Virus record (IMG/VR): IMGVR_UViG_3300021139_001858
Coordinates: 1-40,397 of that record
Reading direction: 5' to 3' (one strand)
Origin: a virus
DNA: 40,397 bases
The notes beneath the pieces were generated by a model. It saw only the letters and a program-made list of their open reading frames with translations. It searched no databases and had not been told where the DNA came from. Positions 14,284 to 22,800 of this stretch are shown in pieces (position 1 is the first letter of the stretch; every line of letters starts with the position of its first letter). Position numbers and translations under genes: made by a program.

Positions 14284-14604
14284 CTACTTAGTAGTTGCTG
14301 AAGTGGTTGTTGCGTCAACAGCAGCCTTTGCTACCGCCTTTTGTGCATCTGCAACTGCAGTTGTAGCTACAGATGTCAGTGCTGCAGTTGTTACTGCATC
14401 AAGATGCTCCTTCTTTGCAAGATCATTTACAACACCCTTAGGGTTGAACTTTGCAAAAAGTGGACCTACTGTACCAATCAAAGCTGACCAAGCTACGTGC
14501 TTGATGCTGTGATTTCCAGTTTGCCAGATAGCCACTGCAGAAGCTGCAGTTGCATATACATAGTGCTCAACAAGAGCACGTTCTGATTGTGTGAACTTAG
14601 CCAC
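14284..14604 (-). CDS. Ala-rich small protein, possible membrane or holin-like protein
   Basis: This 106-residue protein starts at GTG, 5 bases after AAAGGAG. It has two moderately hydrophobic stretches near residues 16-30 (YVYATAASAVAIW) and 37-53 (HVAWSALIGTVGPLFAKF), and a long Ala/Thr-rich C-terminal region (AVTTAALTSVATTAVADAQKAVAKAAV) that may be helical. The size and two short apolar segments would suit a holin or another small membrane protein. No endolysin is visible nearby, so this is a weak inference. It lies between the phosphoesterase and the zinc-ribbon gene. Confidence 0.6.
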   Translation of the reverse strand: MAKFTQSERALVEHYVYATAASAVAIWQTGNHSIKHVAWSALIGTVGPLFAKFNPKGVVNDLAKKEHLDAVTTAALTSVATTAVADAQKAVAKAAVDATTTSATTK

Positions 14605-14619
14605 GTTTTCTCCTTTATG

Positions 14620-15381
14620 TTATGCGGTAAAAATTTTACCGTCTACGACACAGGTATAATCCCGTGTTATTTGAATTAGCTGCATATGTGGATAATCATT
14701 AACAACGTGTGCCACTGCAAATCCTGCCTGCCAATTCTTTTGGATGGAATAATCCATCTTATCCTCGTCGCAAAGATGCCCAATCTCATATCCACGAAGC
14801 TCTTGCCCCGTAATATTGTATGTTTGATAATAGGCACCCATGCGGTGAGAATGTCCACGCACTAGGGAAACACCCCAGTTGTTGACATCATTACGCACAG
14901 ATTCTCCAGAGTGCTTTGAAATGGACTCGCCGTGGTGACCATACATATCCCCAAAACGCTTAACAGGTGGCTGATCATATTCATGCCAGTTAATGCCATG
15001 CTTTTTATATTCATAGAGTGAATCTGGTGTAATGAATTCTAGAAATGCTGGAGCTTTCTTTGCTAGGTAATCACCATGTCTTGTCCAGCCATGATTACCG
15101 TCATGGAAATGAATATCAGCTTCCGACCCAGCAACAGTACGAACTTCTGCAAGAAAATCTCTTGTACCCGTAACGCCACCATCTCCCAGCGGGATTGTAA
15201 ATTCTGCAGGATAATCTGCAGCCCATCGTGAAGTTGAATCAGCATCATCAATATCGCCTAGCAGGTCTACTGCATCTGGCTTGAACCATTTCATAACATT
15301 CATAAATAGTTCTACTTTACGTGGATCATGGCGAGGGAAGTGGATATCCGAAACCATCATCCATTTGATGTCATTAGTCAT
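14620..15381 (-). CDS. Calcineurin-like metallophosphoesterase
   Basis: This 253-residue protein has all five metallophosphoesterase motifs in order: D12-x-H14 (SDIHFP), G42-D43-x2-D46 (LGDIDDAD), G95-N96-H97 (DGNH), H149 (GHHGES), and G176-H177-x-H179 (RGHSH). These bind two metals and cut phosphomono- or diesters. Phage members may act on DNA ends, nucleotides or cyclic nucleotides; the sequence does not say which. It has a ribosome-binding site (AAAGGA, 4 bases before ATG) and its own likely promoter (TTGACA-18-TACACT). The family's domains are complete with no insertion. Confidence 0.9.
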   Translation of the reverse strand: MTNDIKWMMVSDIHFPRHDPRKVELFMNVMKWFKPDAVDLLGDIDDADSTSRWAADYPAEFTIPLGDGGVTGTRDFLAEVRTVAGSEADIHFHDGNHGWTRHGDYLAKKAPAFLEFITPDSLYEYKKHGINWHEYDQPPVKRFGDMYGHHGESISKHSGESVRNDVNNWGVSLVRGHSHRMGAYYQTYNITGQELRGYEIGHLCDEDKMDYSIQKNWQAGFAVAHVVNDYPHMQLIQITRDYTCVVDGKIFTA

Positions 15382-15406
15382 ATAATCCTTTGTTTAGGTT
15401 TAATTA

Positions 15407-15436
15407 AGTGTAGCGTATTGTGTTGTATTTTGTCAA
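15407..15436 (-). promoter_or_regulatory. Sigma70-like promoter before the phosphoesterase gene
   Basis: The minus strand carries a perfect TTGACA at 15431-15436, an 18-base spacer, and TACACT at 15407-15412. It lies about 25 bases upstream of the phosphoesterase ATG and overlaps the end of the HNH gene. This is the only gap with a perfect -35 element. Confidence 0.6.
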
Positions 15437-15693
15437 GCAGCGTGTGCTTTATTATGCTCAATTCTTGAACACAAGAAAAGATTAATTAATTTATTATCTA
15501 TTTTTACTTCGTTTATGTGGTGGACGGTTTCCCAGTCCTGAAGAACTCTGTCAATTTCTTTTTCAATTATAAGGCGGTGTTCATAATACCAGCCTTTAAA
15601 ACTTTTTGGATGTTCTGGAACTTTAATTAGAACATAGCCTTCTTTGCCGATCTTCCTATCTCTCTTTGTCCAAGATTTGATAGGAATATACAT
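15433..15693 (-). CDS. HNH endonuclease
   Basis: I start at the ATG at 15693 (86 residues), one base after the preceding stop (TAA-C-ATG); an earlier in-frame ATG at 15717 is possible but overlaps the neighbour. The HNH core is clear: EH at 38-39, the VHHINE segment with H58, H59 and N61, DN at 67-68, and the CSRIEHNKAH end with H80 and H84. It is a free-standing small HNH nuclease, probably a homing endonuclease or a DNA nickase, acting on double-stranded DNA with one metal ion. It interrupts no gene in the window. Confidence 0.85.
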   Translation of the reverse strand: MYIPIKSWTKRDRKIGKEGYVLIKVPEHPKSFKGWYYEHRLIIEKEIDRVLQDWETVHHINEVKIDNKLINLFLCSRIEHNKAHAA

Positions 15694-15694
15694 G

Positions 15695-16093
15695 TTATAG
15701 TTTTTCTCCTTCGTCATGGACTAAAATTTCTTTTTGTCCAATCTTAATGATTTTACTATCAAGCCATTCTAACGCATCTGGATCTGTAATATGTCTGCGT
15801 TTTGAATCGCTTATTAAGTATATTTTACCATCAGAGATATCTTGCACCAAACTTCCATCACGAAATCCCAAAGTTCCCGCCGTAATAAAACCAGTTATTA
15901 CAGATTCTTTTGTTGTAACAATTGGAAGTTTCCATGACAACATTGCTCTATCAGAAACAAATTTAAATTTCTTTTTACCTTTAATGTAAAAATAACCTTT
16001 TTCTGTATGAGCAATTAACCCACTAGGTACTAGCGGGTTATGATTGTGCGGTTGCTTGGGTTGTGATTTCTGAAAGACTTTGAGAATATTCAT
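15695..16093 (-). CDS. Hypothetical protein with two repeat-like beta segments
   Basis: This 132-residue protein is not recognised. After a Pro/His/Asn-rich start it has two beta-type repeats of the style (G)xx(F)Y(I)x(G)xxxxx(V)(S)D: GYFYIKGKKKFKFVSDRA near residue 33 and GKIYLISDSKRRHITDPDAL near residue 88. The second resembles short SDxxRRHI repeats in cell-wall-associated proteins. It begins with AAGG 6 bases before ATG and overlaps the neighbouring coiled-coil gene by 56 bases. Its place right after the tail genes may mean a virion-associated or lysis role, which is only context. Confidence 0.6.
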   Translation of the reverse strand: MNILKVFQKSQPKQPHNHNPLVPSGLIAHTEKGYFYIKGKKKFKFVSDRAMLSWKLPIVTTKESVITGFITAGTLGFRDGSLVQDISDGKIYLISDSKRRHITDPDALEWLDSKIIKIGQKEILVHDEGEKL

Positions 16094-16244
16094 CTGCTGC
16101 CTTCTGTTTATCTTGAATGTCTTGTAATTGTTTTGTTACTTGTGTATAGTCTGCTCTAATTGATGCCAGCTGAAGTTCATAACTTGCTGTAAGTTCACCA
16201 ATACGTTGTTGTAGAGCAGTAATCATTAATTCTGCTTTTTCCAT
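16038..16244 (-). CDS. Small coiled-coil protein
   Basis: This 68-residue protein is almost wholly a predicted coiled coil. Heptad-like hydrophobic positions run through ALQQRIGELTASYELQLASI and ADYTQVTKQLQDIQDKQ, ending in a Ser/Thr/Gln tail. It starts at an ATG after AGGT, and its end overlaps the start of the next gene. It is one of three small coiled-coil proteins immediately after the fibre genes. Function is unknown; a fibre-assembly helper is possible. Confidence 0.65.
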   Translation of the reverse strand: MEKAELMITALQQRIGELTASYELQLASIRADYTQVTKQLQDIQDKQKAADEYSQSLSEITTQATAQS

Positions 16245-16259
16245 TTATTACCTGTTCTA

Positions 16260-16499
16260 TTAGTTAGATGCTGAGGTTGATGCTGCTGTTTGAGCGTCTA
16301 TCTCTTTTTGCAAAGCTGCAATTTGTGCAGTAATATCTGCATCTTGTGCATTTAACGAAGCAATAGTATCAGCATTTGGTTTAGCTGAAGCGTTAGCTTC
16401 AATTAAGCTGAGGCTTACGTTGTATTGAGAGTATAGCACATTTCTCATGTGTTGTTGTGCAATCTCAATCTTTTCTGCGGGTGTTAGTTCAGTGGCCAT
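16260..16499 (-). CDS. Small coiled-coil, Ala-rich protein
   Basis: This 79-residue protein begins with AGGAGG four bases before ATG. It has an N-terminal helix (AEKIEIAQQHMRNVLYSQY), an Ala/Asn/Asp linker and a helix ADITAQIAALQKEIDAQTA. I read a short coiled coil and no catalytic motif. It sits between two similar small genes downstream of the fibre genes. Confidence 0.65.
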   Translation of the reverse strand: MATELTPAEKIEIAQQHMRNVLYSQYNVSLSLIEANASAKPNADTIASLNAQDADITAQIAALQKEIDAQTAASTSASN

Positions 16500-16525
16500 T
16501 TTTCCTCCTTAGATAGTATATCAGG

Positions 16526-16750
16526 TTATTGATTTTCAGTCAACAAGCTTAATTCTTTATTTAGTGCTATTATTCTTAATTGAGCATCCTGCAAATACTG
16601 GTTGTATCCGTTTAAACGCCCCTCATCTGGTATTTCTTGAGATTGTTCTTTTTTTAAACAATCATTTGCATCATTGATAGATAATTTAATATTATTTATT
16701 CTATTATTAATTATTTCTACTTTTTCTTTTATACTTAAACTATTTATCAT
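16526..16750 (-). CDS. Small coiled-coil protein after the fibre gene
   Basis: I use the ATG at 16750 (74 residues), one base after the stop of the large fibre gene (TAA-A-ATG). A longer frame to 16837 would overlap the fibre gene in another frame and is not needed. The protein is helical (KEKVEIINNRINNIKLSIND and LQDAQLRIIALNKELSLL) and has a single cysteine. There is no strong ribosome-binding site, so coupling to fibre translation is likely. Confidence 0.6.
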   Translation of the reverse strand: MINSLSIKEKVEIINNRINNIKLSINDANDCLKKEQSQEIPDEGRLNGYNQYLQDAQLRIIALNKELSLLTENQ

Positions 16751-16751
16751 T

Positions 16752-19700
16752 TTAATATACCTGCGTAAATGAATCTGAGCTTGCTTTAGTTTTTGACGTA
16801 GTAATTGGAGTTCCTGATGTTCCAGTACCACTTGCACCCGTCCATGGGGTTAAAACTGCATAATAGTAATAGTTTGCTCCACCGTTACCAGTTCCTACCT
16901 GAGTTCCTGGTGCTGTAAATGCAGAACCAGTATACGTTCCACCCAATGTTGATGAACGATAAATTGTTCCAGTAATTGATCCTAAATTAGTACCATATGC
17001 ATAAAAAGTAATAAATGGATTACTTGCGCCACCTGTAGCATATACTGATGTGATAGATGGTTTTGGAGCTGTATAAGTCCATTGAGCATATAATGTTATA
17101 TTGCTTGTTGGTGAATATGATCCTCCACCGCCTCCAACTCTTGTTCCCCCAGAAGACGCAGTGTACCAACCATTAAATGTGTAATTTGCTACAGATGAAG
17201 GTGTTGGCAAAGTTACTGTGCTACCTGTTGTACTTCCGCCTGCGGAGTCAACCGAGTCTGAAAAAGTAACCGTATAAGATGGAGCAGTATAAGTTAAATA
17301 AAACGATGAACTGGTTGCAGATGTTGATTTTGCAGATGGAGTTACTGTTGAGCTGTAACCGTTTTGCAAAGTACCACCTGTTCCAGCACCAGTAGCATTT
17401 GGTCCAGACCATGCTGATACACCAGTTAATGTTACAGATGTTGATGCAGGAACAGAAAAAGTTATAGAAGTTAATGTTGTAGTTCCACTGTAAAGTGTGC
17501 TTCCTAAGCTATATGCATAAAAATAGCTTACAGCATTAGACGATGCCCCCCAAGTTAATGTTACTTGTTGGCTTGTGTTATATGCATAAACAGTTCCCGA
17601 TTCATATCCACTTGATGAGTAACTCCAAGTATCACTAAGGTTTGTTGCTCTATCATATAATGATGAATTATAAACTCCTGAAACTTGATCTTTATAGTCT
17701 GTTGCATATGTTGCAGCATTCCAAGAAATAGTCATTACGTTGTTAGATGCCCCAGATATTGATATCCCTGCACCACTTGGCCAATGAGGTGTATTTGTAC
17801 TGTCGTAAGCATAATATGTAAATGCGCCTGGAGCTGTTATTGCAGATCCTGTTACATAAATTGTTGAAGAAATATAACCAGATACTGAATATGTAACAGT
17901 TACTGTTGAATTTCCACCTGAAGAAAGTCCTGTAACTGTAATTGCACCAGTAGACGAGTTGATAGAAAGTGTGCCAGACGATGCTGATCCTGAATAGGTA
18001 CCGCCCGATGGGTTTGGTGAGTTATTTACAGAAGCTGTAAATCCATCACTTGTTGAAGTTAGAGTTCCATATGTTGGTGGTATTGGCATACTTGGCAAAT
18101 AAGAAAGTATTGAACCTGAACCATTATTAATAGTTACTGTAGTAGAACCTGTTGTTAAATATCCATGAGCAGAATCTGCACCACTCCAATAATAATATGT
18201 GCTTCCATTAAGCCCTACAACTGTATCTCTAGTTGCATAATTAAATGCTGGGTAAGTTGCGTCATTAGTATTAATTGTATAGTATGCATTTGTAAATGTT
18301 AATACTTCACTTAAAGGCCCGCCACTTGTTGTATAACCAGTGTGTTGGTTTAAAGTTAATGTAGTTCCATTAATAGCTGTTACATAACTTCCAGATGTTA
18401 TATATGAACCTGACACCTGTGTAATACCAGCAACTATCCCAGTAGTGCTGGGCACAACTACAGTATATTGTAAAGAACCATTTCCTGGTAAAGGCGACGT
18501 ATTTACTGTACTTGTTAAAGTAACTGATGCTGTACTTTCTGCATAAGTTAATCCTGAAAAATTTGTAACATTGGTAACTGGCACAAGATCTGTTCTTACA
18601 CTACTTGCAAGATTATATGATCCTGCGTTGTAGTAAAGATTTGTACCAGCTCGTCCGCTACCGCTTATTGTTGGATATGAATTTACTGTAGGTGCTTGAT
18701 ACGTAATTGGCCCAATTGATGGTGCACTTGCTGGATTTCCTAAACCACCTGAATTTCCTGCGTAAATAGATGTTCCTATTGTATAAGAAGTACCAAAACT
18801 AAATGTTATATCTACATAATTTGATTGATAATTTCCACTTACATCTTGCTGAATAGATTGACCATTTTGATTATTTAGATAAACTTGATATTCATAATAA
18901 GTTGGACTATTGCTCCATGTACCAAAATGCAAACGATATGTTGAGCCGACATAGTACGGTGCTGAAATTGGATTATTTGAAGTGTCAGTCCAGTAAGGGG
19001 CGGATGTATTTACTGGTACAGAAATTGTAACATTTCCCGTTGCTTGTGTTGCAGTTGTAACACCAACTGTTGGAGCACCTGTATTATAGGCAGTTACATA
19101 GCAACTTATTGGATGTCCAACATCTGATGCTTGAATAGTATAACTATTTTGTGGATTACCCGAGCCATATGCCCAACTATAATTATAAGTGCCTGATGCT
19201 GTAATAAATGTAGCTGTATAAGAATCTGGTAAATATGTTGCTCCCGTGTTCCAACTTGAGCTAATACTTAATATGTCACCAACGTGAGGGCTAGACGTTG
19301 ATCCTCCAGTATTTAAGCTTATTGATGATGAAATATTTACTGGCATATTTTTTGTAACTTCTATGGCGGTTGAATTGGCCGTTGTTGTTCCCGATGTATC
19401 AGTTGCTGTTACTGAAAAAGTTATATTTTGACCATCATATCCAGTTGTTGAAAATGTTGTTCCAGTGGACCCCGTTGATGTTCCATTAGACAACCAAGAG
19501 TATGCGTAGCTATTTGTTCCCGTTCCGTATGGCTCAGTCCAGGTTCCTTTTGAACTAGTCAGTGTGGATCCAAGTAATGCTTGATTTCCAGGGATATTTG
19601 TATTGGCATATGTTGGAGCTGTAATTGAAGGCAATACCGTGTTAACTGGGGTATCTATTGTGCTTGAAAACCATTTTTGCCATGTCGTGGTTGATGTTTT

Positions 19701-19805
19701 AACATAAGCAGATTTAATTGATGTCCATGCAGTTGTTGATGTTTTAACATACATTCTTTTTGCAGATGACCAGGCACTTGTTGATGTTTTAATATATGCG
19801 CCCAT
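16752..19805 (-). CDS. Large tail fibre/adhesin protein with Ig-like and InlB-type repeats
   Basis: This 1017-residue protein is rich in Ser, Thr, Gly and Tyr, typical of extracellular phage fibres. Residues 4-45 hold three copies of a 15-residue motif Y(V/I)KTST(S/T)xW. The middle (50-800) consists of Ig- or fibronectin-like beta domains with spacers such as TYSVSGY and GTY. A Listeria-Bacteroides-type repeat (NYTFNGWYT... ITLYAQWTY) lies near 840-910, and a FN3-like end follows. It probably binds host surface structures from the tail tip. The ATG follows AGAGG by 5 bases and directly abuts the upstream stop (TAA then ATG). Low complexity makes fold assignment approximate. Confidence 0.8.
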   Translation of the reverse strand: MGAYIKTSTSAWSSAKRMYVKTSTTAWTSIKSAYVKTSTTTWQKWFSSTIDTPVNTVLPSITAPTYANTNIPGNQALLGSTLTSSKGTWTEPYGTGTNSYAYSWLSNGTSTGSTGTTFSTTGYDGQNITFSVTATDTSGTTTANSTAIEVTKNMPVNISSSISLNTGGSTSSPHVGDILSISSSWNTGATYLPDSYTATFITASGTYNYSWAYGSGNPQNSYTIQASDVGHPISCYVTAYNTGAPTVGVTTATQATGNVTISVPVNTSAPYWTDTSNNPISAPYYVGSTYRLHFGTWSNSPTYYEYQVYLNNQNGQSIQQDVSGNYQSNYVDITFSFGTSYTIGTSIYAGNSGGLGNPASAPSIGPITYQAPTVNSYPTISGSGRAGTNLYYNAGSYNLASSVRTDLVPVTNVTNFSGLTYAESTASVTLTSTVNTSPLPGNGSLQYTVVVPSTTGIVAGITQVSGSYITSGSYVTAINGTTLTLNQHTGYTTSGGPLSEVLTFTNAYYTINTNDATYPAFNYATRDTVVGLNGSTYYYWSGADSAHGYLTTGSTTVTINNGSGSILSYLPSMPIPPTYGTLTSTSDGFTASVNNSPNPSGGTYSGSASSGTLSINSSTGAITVTGLSSGGNSTVTVTYSVSGYISSTIYVTGSAITAPGAFTYYAYDSTNTPHWPSGAGISISGASNNVMTISWNAATYATDYKDQVSGVYNSSLYDRATNLSDTWSYSSSGYESGTVYAYNTSQQVTLTWGASSNAVSYFYAYSLGSTLYSGTTTLTSITFSVPASTSVTLTGVSAWSGPNATGAGTGGTLQNGYSSTVTPSAKSTSATSSSFYLTYTAPSYTVTFSDSVDSAGGSTTGSTVTLPTPSSVANYTFNGWYTASSGGTRVGGGGGSYSPTSNITLYAQWTYTAPKPSITSVYATGGASNPFITFYAYGTNLGSITGTIYRSSTLGGTYTGSAFTAPGTQVGTGNGGANYYYYAVLTPWTGASGTGTSGTPITTSKTKASSDSFTQVY
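19660..19800 (-). repeat. Three 45-bp in-frame repeats in the fibre gene
   Basis: The plus strand shows gttgatgttttaacata at 19690-19706 and 19735-19751 and a close copy (gttgatgttttaatata) at 19780-19796. The period is exactly 45 bases. On the minus strand they encode the three N-terminal motifs of 15 residues with Y, KTST and W. They suggest recent tandem expansion or an N-terminal tail-attachment module. Confidence 0.8.
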
Positions 19806-22800
19806 TTATACCTCTATAAACAAATCGCCTATTAAACCAGTAGAACCATTTGGTGTATTCGTGGATGTTTTACCATAATAAATTGCAAATCCAGTTGCCA
19901 TATCTCCCGCAGTAATACTTGTGGTGTCTGGTCCATCAGTAGCACCTGAACTATTTGGTGCATACACCATAACTCTTGTAAATGGTGCTCCGTAAACTAG
20001 TGTCCCTACAGCATTTGTATAAGATCCCGTAGACATATAAGTTTGAACACGAACATCATCTCCGTAATAAGAAAGTCCATGAATGTGCATTCCATTTGAA
20101 TCAAGTCTAATTTGTCCCACGCCAGCTTGTGAGTGTGCGTATCCATCGGAACCAATATAAAATCCAGTTCCTGGTTCTGGTGTTTGCAAGGTTATAGAGC
20201 CATTTGTTCCATCAACATTTAACGATGTAGTTGAAGTTCCTGCATTAAAATTTTTACCGCCTGGAGAGCCATTATTATAATTCCAATAATTGTAACCATC
20301 TACATAAAATGATGCTCCAGATATTGTTGATCCTGCAGCAATTGTTCCTGTTACATAAACATTTCCGCTAGAATCTAAGACAAAGTTTGGAGATATAATA
20401 GATCCTTTGCCATCAAGAACTATTGACATGCCTGCCTGAGAATAAATACTTCCTGTTGCTGGTGCCGTATATGTTGTTGATTTAATTGTACCCGCGCTAA
20501 TATTACCGCCAGTAATTGTTGTATTGTTGGATGTAATATCTGCAGCTGCTCCACCGATTGTAATTTTCCCAGCTGCTGTGTTTGCTGCATTAGTTGCTGC
20601 ATTTGCTGCATCTGAAGCTGTTTTTTGTGCGGTACTGGCTGCCGATGCTGCATTTGAAGCTGTTGTTGAAATTCCAGTTAAAGAAGTTGATAATGCTGTT
20701 CCATTAAATATTGCACCTGTTGCATAAAGTGTTCCATCTACACCAACTCTAAAATTAGCACTTGGTACAGCTGCTGAGGTGTTTGCACTTGCACCCGCCC
20801 ACATGACATATGTATTACTATCTGAACCAACAAGGGGGACTGAAAGCGAAGAATAGTATGTTCCTGCAGCATTTTTTGCTGTAAATAAAGAGTTTGCACT
20901 ATCTAGGGTTATGGTGCCAGTTGACACAGTTTTATGAATTGTAGATGAGTCAATAGTCCACCCACCGATATTTGCACTTGCTGTTGTAAGTGTTCCTGTT
21001 GATCCATCAATGGTTGTTATATTAGTTGTACCATTATTAAATGTAATACCTGATGAATTAAGAATATATCCTGCTGATGTTAGGTTTCCAGAAACATTTA
21101 ATGTTCCAGAATAGATTGAAGCTCCTCCAGATACCCCAGAAGCCATCTTTATATTTCCGCTAAACGAACCGCCTGTTGCAGTAATTGTTCCAGATATATT
21201 TGCAGAGGTTGCATATAAAGATCCACCCGCAGTAATATGTGCACCATTTTGAGAAATAAAGTTTAAAGAAATATTTGTAATGTTTGATACGGGAGTTGCG
21301 GATAATACAACATTTCCAGTTCCTACACTTACTATTGTTGTTCCGCTTGCAATTCCTGTTCCTACTACATACATTCCTGCCGTTAAATTGGTTGTACTTG
21401 AAACATTTAATGTTGTAGAAGCAGTCGTGCCTGTTCCTGTATAAGTATATGAGTTTGAACCAATATCTAAGCTGCCGCCTGCAATTTGCATATTTCTTGC
21501 AATAACAGAGCCTGATGGAGATACGCTAAATTTAGCACTACCGTCTGAGTTGTCTGAACTTATTGCACCCGCCCAAAATGCATACTTTGAATTTGAGCCA
21601 GATAACCCTGTGTACCCAGCAGAGTAAGATCCACCAGATAAATCATTCTGTATGTGACTTGAAGTTATAGACCAATCACCAATATGAGCATTTGTTGTTA
21701 CAAATGTATATGGAGCACCTGCTGCTCCTATAATTTGTGTTGATGGTGTACCCGATGTTGTGCTAGTACCGTCATTTGGACCCCAAACAAAAAGTCCCGC
21801 TTCACCTGATGTTGTTCCCAAAATAACATTTGGGACAGAAGTATTTGATGATCCTAGATAGATGGAGCCTGTATTTGATATTTGAATTGATGAATTAATT
21901 AATGATGTTGTTGGGTTAGTTGGAGTTACTGTAATTGGATTTGAAAATAAAGAGTTATTGTTAAACTCATCATAATAAACTGTTACAGTCCAAACTTTAA
22001 CATAATTTGTTGTAAACCTTGTTAGTGGGGCATTACCACTTGCTACAAGTGCTTGCATGTGATAATTACCTACTGCTTGATCAGTTAAACTATTGCTTAA
22101 ATGTATTGTATAATTGTTAGCCCCTGGACCATCAGTAATTGATGTGACATATGTTAATGGAGGTATTCCATGTCCCGTAATTGCCATTCCATAACACATG
22201 TCTGGATTTTGGCCCATGTTATCTTGGTCTAAAAAGTTAGTAGCTACGATAGAATTTGTTCCTACTTTACCTATTGTTGGATCTGAAACAAAATCTGCAT
22301 CCATAAAATCCATCAAAGTTCCCATAGCATTTAACATTGCTGTTGGATCAACAAAATATTCATAAACTTCAACATGTTGTACTTGAGTAATTTCGTTAGA
22401 TACAGAAACGCTATACCCATCAATAATAGCTGAAACTGTTGGATTTGGAGTAATTGATGCAAGTGGATTTGTCCTTGATGCTACTGTAAAAGCAACACCG
22501 TTTGATCTTGCATCTACACCAGAAGCACTTTGAAATAGACCAGTAAATGAACTATAGTAGGTGGCAAATTGACTGAATAGTTGGGTATCTGTAATTGTAG
22601 CTGTTTGAGTTAAACTTGAAGTGCCGTCGGGATAAACATAAAAATAACCATTTAAATTGTTTGGTGCAGTTAATGTAACAATAAATCTAACTCCCGCATT
22701 TGTTGACGGAAGTGTATAATTAATAACAACATTATTTCCTGCCCATGTTGCAGATGTAATTGTTACTTCACTTGGAGGAATATAATTTACTGCAACTGGG

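Noticed and set aside
15693-15717. HNH nuclease as part of an intron or intein
   Set aside because: The HNH gene is free-standing between two intact genes, and none of the nearby genes is split.
16751-16837. Upstream extension of the 74-residue coiled-coil gene
   Set aside because: The extension lies wholly inside the fibre gene in another frame, and the ATG one base after the fibre stop is the better start.
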